From positions 62,001-126,000 of the forward strand of contig NZ_FBWL01000171.1 in assembly GCF_001517425.1 (NCBI RefSeq): a stretch of 64,000 bases of DNA, given 5' to 3'. This DNA comes from Clostridium sp. C105KSO13 (GTDB taxonomy: Bacteria > Bacillota > Clostridia > Lachnospirales > Lachnospiraceae). Shown one piece after another: positions 28,121 to 37,794 of the stretch. The position numbers and the translations under genes are program-made. The notes beneath the pieces were generated by a model that saw only the letters and a list, made by a program, of their open reading frames with translations, had not been told where the DNA came from and did no database searches. Position 1 is the stretch's first letter, and each line of letters begins with the position of its first letter.

Positions 28121-28266
28121 AGATTCCATTGATGTTTTATGAAGCTTTAGGCTTTCACCTAAATTCGGACAAGTCACTTCAGGCTTAGGTTCCCGCGATA
28201 TTTAACATTATATTAAAACAGTTTTGAAAATTATATTATGGTTTCACAGGAAAGGAAATATATTGT
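28121..28266 (+). other. Long untranslated leader of rho
   Basis: About 145 bases between the predicted start and the rho ATG, with a small hairpin (TTTAGG/CCTAAA near 28148-28164) and an unusual C-containing patch at 28155-28200 in an otherwise A/T-rich stretch. No known riboswitch is recognised. Rho autoregulation through its leader is known in other bacteria. Confidence 0.4.
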
Positions 28267-29616
28267 ATGACAAGAGAAAAATATGAATCTCTGCCCCTTG
28301 CTACGTTGAAAGATTTAGCAAAAGCCCGGAAAATGAAGGGCGTATCTACCATGAAAAAAGGTGAATTGATAGATGCCATGCTGGCTCAGGACGAAAAAGA
28401 AAGTATGGAAGCAGCAAGAGCAGAAGCAAAAGAGGAAGTAAAAGAGGAATTGAAGGAGAAGAAGGAAGGCACTGATATTGAACAGCTGGACAGTGGCAAT
28501 GCTGCCAACGGGATACTGGAAGTGCTGCCAGATGGCTATGGCTTTATCCGCTGTGAAAATTATCTGCCGGGAGAGAACGATGTATATGTATCACCGTCCC
28601 AGATCCGCAGGTTCAACCTGAAGACAGGGGATATTATAGCTGGAAACACAAGAGTTAAGACACAGTCAGAAAAATTCAGTGCACTGCTGTATGTTTCTAC
28701 GATTAACGGTATGAGACCTGCAGAAGCAGCCAAAAGACACAACTTTGAAGATCTGACCCCTATTTTCCCCAATCAGCGCCTTCGTCTGGAGACACCGGGC
28801 TGCACTACAGCGATGCGAATCGTGGATCTACTTTCCCCCATAGGTAAAGGACAGCGAGGCATGATTGTATCTCCGCCAAAAGCAGGAAAGACAACCTTAT
28901 TAAAGGAGGTGGCCCTTTCCGCTCAGAAAAGGGAGCCTGATATGCATCTGCTGATTCTTTTGATTGATGAGCGCCCAGAAGAGGTGACAGACATCAAAGA
29001 AGCCATTGCAGGCCTCAACGTGGAAGTGATTTATTCTACCTTCGATGAGCTCCCGGAGCACCACAAAAGAGTATCTGAGATGGTAATCGAACGGGCAAAG
29101 CGTCTGGTCGAGCACGGAAAGGACGTTATGATTCTCTTAGACAGTATCACAAGGCTTGCACGCGCTTATAACCTGACTGTGCCGCCATCAGGAAGAACTC
29201 TCTCCGGAGGTCTTGATCCAGCTGCCCTGTATATGCCAAAACGATTCTTCGGAGCAGCCAGAAATATGCGGGAAGGCGGAAGCCTGACGGTTCTTGCAAC
29301 AGCACTTGTAGAGACAGGAAGCAAGATGGATGATGTAGTTTATGAGGAATTTAAAGGAACTGGCAATATGGAACTGGTGCTGGATCGGAAACTGCAGGAG
29401 AAGAGAGTGTTCCCAGCAATTGATATTCCAAAGTCAGGGACGAGAAGAGAAGACCTTCTGCTTAGCAGAGAAGAACAGGAAGCAGTCTATATCATCCGCA
29501 GAGCTATGAACGGCCTGAAAGCGGAGGAAGCGGTAGATAATCTGCTAAATATGTTTTCACAGACGAAAAATAATGGAGAACTGGTTCAGATGGTAAATAG
29601 AAAAAAGTTCATCTAA
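28267..29616 (+). CDS. rho: Transcription termination factor Rho
   Basis: 449 aa. A SAP-like Rho_N domain ([20 protein letters not shown]) is followed by a short E/K-rich insert (about residues 45-75), the cold-shock RNA-binding domain ([20 protein letters not shown]), the Walker A PPKAGKTT near residue 202, [12 protein letters not shown], and the Q/R-loop region [11 protein letters not shown]. It forms the hexameric RNA translocase that ends transcription. ATG 28267 has AAAGGAAATATATTGT upstream. Confidence 0.97.
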   Translation: MTREKYESLPLATLKDLAKARKMKGVSTMKKGELIDAMLAQDEKESMEAARAEAKEEVKEELKEKKEGTDIEQLDSGNAANGILEVLPDGYGFIRCENYLPGENDVYVSPSQIRRFNLKTGDIIAGNTRVKTQSEKFSALLYVSTINGMRPAEAAKRHNFEDLTPIFPNQRLRLETPGCTTAMRIVDLLSPIGKGQRGMIVSPPKAGKTTLLKEVALSAQKREPDMHLLILLIDERPEEVTDIKEAIAGLNVEVIYSTFDELPEHHKRVSEMVIERAKRLVEHGKDVMILLDSITRLARAYNLTVPPSGRTLSGGLDPAALYMPKRFFGAARNMREGGSLTVLATALVETGSKMDDVVYEEFKGTGNMELVLDRKLQEKRVFPAIDIPKSGTRREDLLLSREEQEAVYIIRRAMNGLKAEEAVDNLLNMFSQTKNNGELVQMVNRKKFI

Positions 29617-29649
29617 GCTGAACTGTTATCACAATATAATCGAAAAAAC

Positions 29650-29678
29650 TTGCAAAACAAAAAATCCTATGATATGAT
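29650..29678 (+). promoter_or_regulatory. Promoter of rpmE
   Basis: TTGCAA at 29650-29655, 17-base spacer, TATGAT at 29673-29678; start codon 53 bases later. Confidence 0.7.
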
Positions 29679-29731
29679 AATAGAGCTGTTTAAAGAGTGT
29701 AAGTAAATTTGAAAATAGAGAGGTGAAAATC

Positions 29732-29932
29732 ATGAAAGAAGGAATCCATCCAGAATACCATCAGGCAACAGTAACCTGCAACTGTGGAAATACATTTGTA
29801 ACAGGTTCAACAAATGAAAACATTCATGTGGAAATTTGTTCTAAATGTCATCCGTTCTATACTGGCCAGCAGAAATCTAACCAGGCTCGCGGACGTGTTG
29901 ATAAGTTCAACAAGAAATATGGCATGAAATAA
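29732..29932 (+). CDS. rpmE: Ribosomal protein bL31, zinc-binding form
   Basis: 66 aa: [20 protein letters not shown], then [14 protein letters not shown] and the basic tail. Four cysteines (CNC and CSKC) show the zinc-containing C+ form rather than the zinc-free paralogue. ATG 29732 with GAGAGGTG upstream; an in-frame start three codons earlier has no spacing for the site. It is followed at once by a terminator. Confidence 0.97.
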   Translation: MKEGIHPEYHQATVTCNCGNTFVTGSTNENIHVEICSKCHPFYTGQQKSNQARGRVDKFNKKYGMK

Positions 29933-29946
29933 GAATGAGTGATGGC

Positions 29947-29978
29947 AGGCTGAGGTGAGATATCTCAGCCTCTTTTTC
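29947..29978 (+). terminator. Terminator of rpmE
   Basis: AGGCTGAG (29947-29954) pairs with CTCAGCCT (29964-29971), nine-base loop, then CTTTTTC. Confidence 0.8.
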
Positions 29979-30002
29979 TGCTATAGAAAGACAGGAGGAT
30001 GC

Positions 30003-30998
30003 ATGAAATCATCGAATATAGGCGGTCAGGCAGTGCTGGAAGGCATTATGATGAAAAATCAGGATCAGTACGCTGTGGCAGTCAGAAAACCTAACAAGGA
30101 AATTGAAATTAATGTGCAGGAATACCACAGTGTGATTCCCTGGAAGCCTCTGAGAAAAATACCTTTTATACGGGGCGTTTTTAATTTTGTTGATTCTCTG
30201 GTGCTGGGGATGAAGACACTCACATTTTCAGCCAGCTTTTTCGAAGACGAAGAAGAAGCTAAGGAGAAGTTGACAGAGGCGGATATTGCAAGGAAGGAAA
30301 AACAGGAAAAGAGAATTATGCACTTGACTGTTGCATTTTCAGTTGTTCTTGCGGTCGGTATTTTCATGATTCTTCCCTATTTTCTCAGTAATGTCCTAAG
30401 ACAGCATATTACCTCCAGGGGTATGATCACTGTTGTTGAGGGAATTCTTCGGGTTACAATTTTTCTGGGATATATCCTGCTGATATCAAGGATGGAAGAC
30501 ATCCAGAGGACGTTTATGTATCACGGCGCGGAGCATAAGTGCATTAATTGTATTGAACACGGACTTGACTTGAATGTGTACAATGTTCGTCAAAGTTCCA
30601 GACAGCATAAACGCTGTGGAACTAGTTTTTTGTTTTTTGTCATGATTGTAAGTATTCTATTCTGTTTTTTTATTACGGCCGATTCTCAAATTATGAGAGT
30701 TATTCTCAGAGTTGTCCTTCTGCCTTTGATTGCAGGAGTATCCTATGAGCTGATCAGGCTGGCGGGAAGCAGCGACAATTACTGGATTAATTTGCTAAGT
30801 AAGCCGGGTATGTGGATACAGAATATGACCACAAGTGAACCTGACGACAGCATGATTGAGGTGGCAATCTGTGCAGTGGAGGCTGTATTTGACTGGAAGA
30901 CATATCAGGCAGAAAATTTTGGGAGCCTGCAGGAAAAATCCGGGAGTGAAAACGCCGGCGCACCAATACCGGTTGAGGCGGATGCCGGAGGACAGTAG
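30003..30998 (+). CDS. DUF1385 (YqhQ-like) membrane protein
   Basis: 331 aa. The N-terminus SSNIGGQAVLEGIMMKNQ is the DUF1385 signature; about four membrane segments lie in the middle (for example VAFSVVLAVGIFMILPYFLS and FLFFVMIVSILFCFF), with HGAEHKCINCIEHGLDL and RQHKRCGTSF between. Function unknown. ATG 30003 follows CAGGAGGAT. It is followed with two bases spacing by prmC, and in many clostridia it sits beside prmC-prfA, as here. Confidence 0.88.
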   Translation: MKSSNIGGQAVLEGIMMKNQDQYAVAVRKPNKEIEINVQEYHSVIPWKPLRKIPFIRGVFNFVDSLVLGMKTLTFSASFFEDEEEAKEKLTEADIARKEKQEKRIMHLTVAFSVVLAVGIFMILPYFLSNVLRQHITSRGMITVVEGILRVTIFLGYILLISRMEDIQRTFMYHGAEHKCINCIEHGLDLNVYNVRQSSRQHKRCGTSFLFFVMIVSILFCFFITADSQIMRVILRVVLLPLIAGVSYELIRLAGSSDNYWINLLSKPGMWIQNMTTSEPDDSMIEVAICAVEAVFDWKTYQAENFGSLQEKSGSENAGAPIPVEADAGGQ

Positions 30999-31000
30999 AT

Positions 31001-31870
31001 ATGACGATTAAGGAAGCCAGGCAGCGGGGAAGCCGTATTCTTAAAGAGGCAGGCATTTCAGAAGCGGATTTGGACGCACAGCTTCTTTTGGAGTATATAA
31101 GTAAGATTGGTCTTGCCATGTATTATGCAATGCCGGAAAAGGCCCTGACTCCGGATGAGGAAGAAAAATATTTTGCCTGTATAAAGATAAGGGCACAGCA
31201 TATTCCTCTTCAGCATATCACAGGTATACAGGAATTTATGGGCCTTAATTTTCAGGTAAATGAAGATGTACTGATTCCAAGGCAGGACACGGAAGTGCTT
31301 GTGGAGGAAGCTCTGAAGCTTATTGAAACAACGGCGGCAAAAACAGGAGAAATGTTTCGGCTATTGGATATGTGTACCGGGTCAGGATGTATCTTGCTCA
31401 GTATCTTGCAGTATGTTGAAAAATCGACAAAGGTTCACATAGAAGGAATAGGGATAGATATTTCTGAAAAGGCTTTAGCGGTTGCCTCAAAAAATTCGGA
31501 AACACTTCATATTCCGGCAGAGTTTTGCCTTAGCGATTTGTTCCAACAGGTAACAGGTCATTATCAGATGATCGTTTCAAATCCACCATATGTTAGAACC
31601 AATGTTATAGAGACTCTGCAGGAAGAAGTAAAGTATCATGATCCTGTTCTGGCCCTTGACGGGAAAGAAGATGGTCTGTACTTCTATAGAAAAATCACAG
31701 AGGCATCCGGCAGATATCTCACCAAAGGCGGACATCTGCTGTTCGAGATTGGAGCCGATCAGGGAGAGGCGGTGCAGTCTTTGATGTCCCTTTGGGGATA
31801 TCGGGAGGTCACTGTAAAAAAGGATTTGTCAGGTCTTGACCGGGTTGTCATTGGCGTGTATGATAAATAA
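31001..31870 (+). CDS. prmC: PrmC, release factor glutamine methyltransferase
   Basis: 289 aa. The N-terminal helical domain is followed by QEFMGLNFQVNEDVLIPRQDTE, the SAM motif LLDMCTGSGCILLS and the catalytic NPPY (near residue 193). It methylates the glutamine of the GGQ motif in RF1 and RF2. It lies directly upstream of prfA, its substrate gene. Confidence 0.95.
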   Translation: MTIKEARQRGSRILKEAGISEADLDAQLLLEYISKIGLAMYYAMPEKALTPDEEEKYFACIKIRAQHIPLQHITGIQEFMGLNFQVNEDVLIPRQDTEVLVEEALKLIETTAAKTGEMFRLLDMCTGSGCILLSILQYVEKSTKVHIEGIGIDISEKALAVASKNSETLHIPAEFCLSDLFQQVTGHYQMIVSNPPYVRTNVIETLQEEVKYHDPVLALDGKEDGLYFYRKITEASGRYLTKGGHLLFEIGADQGEAVQSLMSLWGYREVTVKKDLSGLDRVVIGVYDK

Positions 31871-31903
31871 CGGTAACGTGAACGCAGGAAAGGATAGAGA
31901 AAG

Positions 31904-32980
31904 ATGTTTGATAAACTAGAGGATCTATTGATTCGCTACGAGGAGTTGATGGGAGAGCTGCAGGAGCCTGGTGTGGCTGATGATCCTGAACATTTCCGGA
32001 AGCTGATGAAAGAGCAGAGCGATTTAACTCCAATTGTGGAGGCATATAAAGAATATAAACAGAGCAAACAGGATATTGAGGATAGTCTTTCCATGCTGGA
32101 AGAAGAGTCCGATGAAGAGATGCGGGAGCTGGCTAAGGAAGAATTAAGTGCTTCCAAGAGCCATGCCCTGGAACTAGAACAAAAACTGAAGATTCTTCTC
32201 CTGCCAAAAGACCCTAACGATGATAAAAATGTTATTGTAGAAATCCGTGCAGGTGCTGGCGGAGATGAAGCTGCCCTGTTTGCGGCGGAAATTTACCGCA
32301 TGTATGTACATTATGCAGAGGGCCGCAGATGGAAAATTGAAATGATTTCTCTGAATGAAAATGGAATTGGCGGATTTAAAGAGTGTGTTTTCATGATTTC
32401 GGGCCACGGGGCCTATTCCCGTCTCAAGTATGAAAGTGGTGTTCATCGTGTGCAGCGGGTTCCGGAGACAGAAAGCGGCGGCAGGATTCACACCTCTACC
32501 GTTACGGTAGCAATCATGCCGGAGGCAGAAGAAGTGGACGTTGTGATTGATGATAAGGATATTCGCATCGACGTTATGCGTGCTTCAGGAAACGGAGGTC
32601 AGTGCGTCAATACAACGGACTCGGCAGTGCGTCTGACACACTATCCAACAGGAATTGTCATTTACAGCCAGACAGAAAAGTCGCAGCTTCAGAACAAGGA
32701 CAAAGCTTTCCGTCTGCTACGGTCTAAGCTGTATGATCTGGAAATGGAAAAGAAGCAGGCATCAGAGGCTGAGGCACGAAGAAGCCAGATTGGAACGGGA
32801 GACCGTTCCGAGAAAATCAGAACCTACAATTTCCCCCAGGGAAGAGTCACAGATCACCGCATCAAGCTGACACTACACAAACTGGATACAGTGCTCAACG
32901 GAGATCTTGATGAGATCATAGACAGTCTGATCGCTGCAGACCAAGCGAAGAAGTTAAGCAACATGGAAGATAACGCCTAG
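31904..32980 (+). CDS. prfA: Peptide chain release factor 1
   Basis: 358 aa. The GGQ motif is in [10 protein letters not shown] near residue 230, and the anticodon-like region precedes it ([28 protein letters not shown]). It reads UAA and UAG. ATG 31904 follows AGGAAAGGATAGAG. The last gene before the scar region, ending at a strong terminator. Confidence 0.97.
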   Translation: MFDKLEDLLIRYEELMGELQEPGVADDPEHFRKLMKEQSDLTPIVEAYKEYKQSKQDIEDSLSMLEEESDEEMRELAKEELSASKSHALELEQKLKILLLPKDPNDDKNVIVEIRAGAGGDEAALFAAEIYRMYVHYAEGRRWKIEMISLNENGIGGFKECVFMISGHGAYSRLKYESGVHRVQRVPETESGGRIHTSTVTVAIMPEAEEVDVVIDDKDIRIDVMRASGNGGQCVNTTDSAVRLTHYPTGIVIYSQTEKSQLQNKDKAFRLLRSKLYDLEMEKKQASEAEARRSQIGTGDRSEKIRTYNFPQGRVTDHRIKLTLHKLDTVLNGDLDEIIDSLIAADQAKKLSNMEDNA

Positions 32981-33042
32981 AACCCTTGATTTTACTGGAT
33001 TCTTTGGAAAATAGTAAAATAATAAATTGAATAGAAATCGAT

Positions 33043-33080
33043 AAAAGACGAGCATTGATACCTTAACAGCTCGTCTTTTT
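33043..33080 (+). terminator. Terminator after prfA
   Basis: AAAAGACGAGC (33043-33053) pairs perfectly with 33069-33079, 15-base loop, T-run within and after the stem. It marks the end of the conserved operon and the left edge of the scar region. Confidence 0.85.
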
Positions 33081-33095
33081 GTTACCTATAAAGGA

Positions 33096-33368
33096 TTGCC
33101 ACACTGTCACCCCCTAAATTTGAAGCTTGACATACTTGCAGCTAGTGGTAATAAATGCGTAATTATTCAGCACATCCAAGCACCATACGCCTGCCCGTCC
33201 ACAGTTTTGGTAACAAATACGCGGTCAGCCAGTTTTGCTCAGAATATTAATTATGCCTTTGCAAGACTTGGCTTTGCCCTTAGTAATCACTTGAAGAACA
33301 ATGGGAAAAATATCCGGCAGGAAAAGTCAGACAGTGGAAAAAGAACAGGAGGGATTGAAATAATTTAG
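33096..33368 (+). other. Unassigned open frame in scar region (90 codons)
   Basis: An open frame between the prfA terminator and a second hairpin. I recognise no family, no strong ribosome site precedes it and it could be chance or the remnant of a lost gene. The basic tail (KNIRQEKSDSGKRTGG) and the terminator just downstream at 33388-33413 suggest the 3' end of something that was once transcribed. Confidence 0.2.
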
Positions 33369-33387
33369 ACGATATTTAGTTGATTGG

Positions 33388-33413
33388 AGAAGGTTAGAGA
33401 TAGCCTTCTTTTT
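33388..33413 (+). terminator. Terminator-like hairpin in scar region
   Basis: AGAAGGT (33388-33394) pairs with GCCTTCT (33403-33409, one G-U pair), followed by five T. Confidence 0.65.
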
Positions 33414-33460
33414 GTTTGCCAGAATAGGCTCAGAAAGAGACGATATTGGCAATATTGTTA

Positions 33461-33489
33461 TTGCGATTATTCCGATAACGGACTATAAT
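33461..33489 (+). promoter_or_regulatory. Promoter of the degraded defence locus
   Basis: TTGCGA at 33461-33466, 17-base spacer, perfect TATAAT at 33484-33489. Still intact although the genes behind it are broken. Confidence 0.65.
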
Positions 33490-33537
33490 AGAGAAACAGT
33501 ACTTGAAGTTGTGAGATTTGAATGAGAGGTATTAAGA

Positions 33538-33717
33538 ATGGAATATTCAACAACAACAGAAATTTCAAAGGAATGGAATATTTCTTCCAGAAGAATAGGC
33601 ACATTATGCACAGAGGGTCGCATTGAAGGAGCTATCAAGAAAGGCAAGATGTGGCTCATACCATCAGATGCAAAGAAACCTGAAGATGGAAGGCTTAAAA
33701 AGAAGAGCGAAAAATAA
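33538..33717 (+). CDS. Small helix-turn-helix protein at the head of the defence remnant
   Basis: 59 aa: MEYSTTTEISKEWNISSRRI then GTLCTEGRIEGAIKKGKMW and a basic tail. This is an excisionase/MerR-like HTH of the sort that often precedes helicase or restriction genes in defence loci. ATG 33538 has a GAGAGG site. The frame is intact, with the helicase remnant starting 20 bases after its stop. It probably regulated the locus; whether it still binds anything is unknown. Confidence 0.65.
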   Translation: MEYSTTTEISKEWNISSRRIGTLCTEGRIEGAIKKGKMWLIPSDAKKPEDGRLKKKSEK

Positions 33718-33737
33718 TACGAAGGAAGGTGCATTTC

Positions 33738-35605
33738 TTGGAACTGATAGACAATGTCTCTAAGACATTAAAGGATGATTTGTCAGAAGAAATTGAAAAA
33801 GGAAGCAAGGTATCTATTGCAGCCGCCTGCTTTTCTATCTATGCATTTCAGGAACTGAAGAAGCAACTTAAGAATGTGAAAGAACTGCGATTTATTTTCA
33901 CTGCGCCTACATTTGTTAAGGAAAAAGCGAAGAGAGAAAAAAGAGAGTTCTATATTCCACGCCAGACCAGAGAACGTAGTTTATATGGTTCTGAGTTTGA
34001 GGTAAAGCTAAGAAATGAAATGACACAGAAGGCAATCGCCAAAGAATGTGCTGAGTGGATTAAACAAAAAGCAGTATTTAAATCCAATATTACGAATGAG
34101 AATATGATGGGATTTATGAACGTTGATGATAAGAGTTATATGCCGCTAAATGGCTTTACCACTGTTGACCTCGGATGTGAGAGGGGTAATAATGCGTACT
34201 ATATGGTACAGAAGACAGATGTTTCAATGAGTCAGGCATACATCTCTTTATTTGAACAGATATGGTCGGATAAAGCAAAGCTACAAGAGGTCAGAGATGA
34301 GGTGATAGACAGCATTACCACAGTCTATAATGAGAATTCTTCTGACTACATATACTTTGTTACCCTTTACAATATCTTCAATGAATTCCTAGAAGATGTG
34401 TCAGAAGACGTTCTGCCAAATGAGGCTGCTGGTTTTAAAGATAGCAAGATTTGGAATATACTTTATAATTTCCAGAAGGATGCATCACTTGCAATCATAA
34501 ATAAACTTGAAAAGTATAATGGGTGTATTCTTGCTGATAGTGTAGGTTTAGGTAAGACTTTTACAGCATTGTCAGTGATGAAGTATTATGAGAACAGGAA
34601 TAAATCTGTACTGGTTCTGTGTCCTAAGAAACTGGCTAATAACTGGAATACATATAAAGATAATTATATGAATAATCCAATTGCCGCAGATAGAATGAGA
34701 TATGATGTATTGTTCCATACTGATTTGAGCAGGGAAGTGGTCAGTCAAATGGCTTGGATTTGGACAGATTGAACTGGGGTAATTATGACTTGGTCGTGAT
34801 TGATGAATCCCATAACTTCCGTAATGGAGGTAAGATTTCCAAAGATGGTGACAAAGAAAATCGTTACCTGAAACTGCTCAATAAAGTAATTAGAAAAGGT
34901 GTTAAAACGAAGGTTCTGATGCTGTCAGCAACACCAGTTAATAATAGATTCGTAGATTTAAAGAATCAGATTGCACTTGCCTATGAAGGCGAAAGCACTG
35001 TTATGGATGCAAAACTCAATACAAGCAGAAGTATGGAGGATATCTTTAAGCAGGCACAGACAGCTTTTAATACATGGAGCAAGTGGGAACCAGAGGACAG
35101 AACCACAAGCAAGTTTAACAGACTTAGATACCGTAATTAATTATAATGAAATCTTCGAGCAGTTGAGTCTACTGGAATTATGCATATACACACCTACATT
35201 ATACATACTGCCAAGTAAGATGGAAAAGTATATGGATTTATATGATTCTAAACACGTAAAGGGTGGACTTACACAATCAGGACGTGAGCAGGGAATCAGA
35301 AGACTTACTGCAATCAATCTTATGAAGCGTATGGAGAGTTCAGTGTATTCGTTCAGGCTTACACTCACTCGTATTAAGGATTTGATTGATGATACGATAA
35401 CGAGGATTAATAATTTTGAAAAGAGTGCTCAGAGGATAACTTTATCAATGAAAGACATATCAGATATCAGGGAATCAGATTTTGATGAAGACGACCAGAA
35501 TGATGATATCTTTGCAATTGGTAAAAAAGTCAAGATAGACCTTGCAGATATGGATTATAAGACATGGAGACATGAGCTGGAGAAAGATAAAGAAATCTTA
35601 GATCG
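33738..35605 (+). pseudogene. Broken SNF2-type helicase with N-terminal phospholipase-D-like domain
   Basis: Three overlapping frames carry one protein. Part one (33738-34772) has a PLD-like N-terminus and helicase motif I in ILADSVGLGKTFTA. A one-base loss near 34735 shifts the frame; restoring it joins SRE to SGQSNGLDLDRLNWGNYDLV. Part two (to 35140) has the DEAH-like box VVIDESHNFRNG and motif III LSATPVNNR. A further change of frame with probable internal deletion near 35115 leads to part three (to about 35600), after which the C-terminal helicase motifs V and VI are missing. It cannot make a working ATPase. TTG 33738 with AAGGAAGG eight bases upstream was probably the original start. Confidence 0.85.
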
Positions 35606-35842
35606 CCAGACTGGGCAATTGCATTTAATGAGGGAACTGTGAAACATATTTTCTTTGTAGCTGAGACAAAAGGTACAATGGAGACGCTTGAACTAAGACC
35701 TATAGAGAAAGCAAAAATTTCATGTGCAAGAAAATTATTTAATGAGATTTCAACTGACAATGTAGTTTACCACGATGTAGACAGCTACCAGAATCTTTTG
35801 AATGTGATGAATTCTATCAACAAGGAAGTGAAACATGGATAA
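35606..35842 (+). pseudogene. C-terminal fragment of a type III restriction enzyme (Res) subunit
   Basis: From 35606 the third frame reads PDWAIAFNEGTVKHIFFVAE and then TKGTMETLELRPIEKAKISC. PDWAIAF with FVAETKGT is the PD-(D/E)XK nuclease region of type III restriction subunits. About 79 codons to a stop at 35840-35842; all upstream helicase and recognition parts are absent. It is joined directly to the SNF2 fragment, so a deletion has fused the ends of two defence genes. No mod (methyltransferase) gene is present. Confidence 0.75.
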
Positions 35843-35972
35843 GATATTTGATTACGATGAAATTGAAAAAACAGCCTATATTAATTGGAGAACAAGAATA
35901 CATGACCCCCTGTTGATATTGCCGCAGGGGGTTTGCAATCAGGCTGAAATTGCGGTAATATGTTATCTATGA
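35835..35972 (+). pseudogene. Start of a truncated gene at the right edge of the scar
   Basis: ATG 35835 overlaps the stop of the Res fragment, as in a tight operon, and opens MDKIFDYDEIEKTAYINWRT. After about 25 codons the reading runs into a hairpin (CCCCCTG at 35906-35912 with its complement at 35925-35931) and then ordinary upstream sequence of the ABC gene, ending at 35972. The natural gene was cut here. Family not recognised. Confidence 0.45.
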
Positions 35973-36001
35973 CACAAACGACAGAAAAAAAGGAAATGGA
36001 T

Positions 36002-37738
36002 ATGGTAGAAAAATTAAAAAAATTATTTTCTTATTACAAGCCCTATAAGGGGCTGTTTTACAGTGATATGGTATTTGCCATACTGGGGGCAGCGGTGACA
36101 TTGGTGATTCCCATGATTGTCAGGTACATTACCAATGAAGTTGTTTATTTCGGAGCATCTCAGGCGAGACAGGCAGTTCTGTTGCTGGGAGCGGTTATGC
36201 TGGGGCTGGTAGCCCTGGAAATGTTCTGTAACTTTTATATTGCAAATTTTGGGCACATTATGGGGGCAAAGATGGAAGCAAATATGCGCCGGGATATTTT
36301 CGGACATTATCAGAAGCTTACCTTTGCTTTTTATGACAACCAGAAGGTCGGCCACTTGCTTTCCAGAATTACAAGTGATCTGTTTGACATTAGCGAACTA
36401 CTTCATCACGGGCCGGAAGATCTGGTGATATCTGTTATTAAAATGGTGGGTTCACTTGTTATCCTGCTGACCGTAAATGTCAAACTTACTCTTGTCGCAT
36501 TTATATTTATACCGCTTATGGTAATCTTTGCATCCTATACTAACAGAAAAATGAAGGTTGCTTTTAAAAGAAACAGGGAAAAGATTGGGGAAATCAACAG
36601 CCAGATTGAGGACAGCCTTTCTGGTATCCGGGTAGTAAAATCCTTCGCAAATGAAAACATAGAAATGAAAAAGTTCAAAATCGGGAACGATAATTTTGTA
36701 AAGGCGAAGAAAATGAGTTATAAATATATGGCTGTTTACAACTCCGGTCTTGGCGCCATGAGCACTATGATTACAGTTGTCGTATTAATTTCCGGGGTGG
36801 GAATGATGTTGTCTGGAAGACTTGCCGTGACAGATTTGATTACTTTCCTGCTATATATTAATAATCTTACAGATCCTGTAAAGAAACTTGTGGCCCTTAC
36901 AGAACAGTTCCAAAATGGTTACTCCGGCTTTGAAAGATTTTTGGAAGTTATGTCCATCGCACCGGATATTGCAGACGAGCCTGATGCAGTTTCGCTGTCT
37001 GAAGTAAAAGGGAATATCGAGTTTAAGAAAGTTTCCTTTTATTATGAGGATGAAAATAAGAAAGTGCTGGATAACTTGAATCTGAAAGTGAAAGCAGGAG
37101 ATTATATTGCTCTTGTAGGGCCATCCGGCGTGGGGAAAACTACGCTTTGCAGTTTGATTCCAAGATTTTATGAGGTGTCGGAAGGCGGAATTTATCTGGA
37201 CGGAACAAACATCCGCCATATTAAACTTGATGAATTGCGCAGCCATATCGGAATTGTACAGCAGGATGTTTACCTGTTTGCCGGCAGTATAATGGACAAT
37301 ATCAGGTATGGAAAACCGGGGGCTGCAGATGAGGAGGTAGTCAAGGCAGCCAGAAACGCAAATGCCCATGAGTTTATTATGGACTTTCCGGAAGGATATG
37401 ATACAGATGTGGGCCAAAGAGGTGTAAAGCTATCAGGCGGCCAAAAACAGAGACTGTCCATTGCCCGGGTATTCTTAAGAAATCCGGAGGTCCTTATTTT
37501 TGACGAGGCCACATCTGCACTGGATAATGAAAGCGAACATGTTGTTCAGCAGTCTATGGAAAGCCTGTCAAAAAATAGAACAACATTTGTCATTGCCCAC
37601 CGCCTCTCTACTATACGCAACGCCGGACGGATTCTTGTGCTGACCGAAAATGGAATCGCAGAGCAGGGAACCCATGAAGAATTGCTGGAAAAAAGAGGTA
37701 TCTATGCAGGGCTTTATGATGCAAATATTGTCAAATAA
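36002..37738 (+). CDS. ABC transporter, fused membrane-ATPase half-exporter
   Basis: 578 aa. Six membrane segments in residues 15-310 are followed by an ATPase domain with Walker A GPSGVGKTT, signature LSGGQKQRLS, Walker B LIFDEATSALD and the H-loop IAHRLST. It resembles MsbA/multidrug-type half transporters that work as homodimers; substrate unknown. I chose ATG 36002 because AAGGA lies seven bases upstream; in-frame ATGs at 35960 and 35996 lie too close to or before it. The scar lies directly upstream, so its original promoter may have changed. Confidence 0.92.
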   Translation: MVEKLKKLFSYYKPYKGLFYSDMVFAILGAAVTLVIPMIVRYITNEVVYFGASQARQAVLLLGAVMLGLVALEMFCNFYIANFGHIMGAKMEANMRRDIFGHYQKLTFAFYDNQKVGHLLSRITSDLFDISELLHHGPEDLVISVIKMVGSLVILLTVNVKLTLVAFIFIPLMVIFASYTNRKMKVAFKRNREKIGEINSQIEDSLSGIRVVKSFANENIEMKKFKIGNDNFVKAKKMSYKYMAVYNSGLGAMSTMITVVVLISGVGMMLSGRLAVTDLITFLLYINNLTDPVKKLVALTEQFQNGYSGFERFLEVMSIAPDIADEPDAVSLSEVKGNIEFKKVSFYYEDENKKVLDNLNLKVKAGDYIALVGPSGVGKTTLCSLIPRFYEVSEGGIYLDGTNIRHIKLDELRSHIGIVQQDVYLFAGSIMDNIRYGKPGAADEEVVKAARNANAHEFIMDFPEGYDTDVGQRGVKLSGGQKQRLSIARVFLRNPEVLIFDEATSALDNESEHVVQQSMESLSKNRTTFVIAHRLSTIRNAGRILVLTENGIAEQGTHEELLEKRGIYAGLYDANIVK

Positions 37739-37794
37739 ATGAAAAGTATGGTATACTAACAAAATCTAAGAAAGGAGACATAGAAAGGATAAGC

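Noticed and set aside
28121-28266. Known riboswitch or tRNA in the rho leader
   Set aside because: No conserved riboswitch core, cloverleaf or T-loop sequence can be folded by eye.
34725-34775. Programmed frameshift in the helicase
   Set aside because: No slippery heptamer with downstream structure is evident, and the gene has further deletions and lacks its C-terminal motifs.
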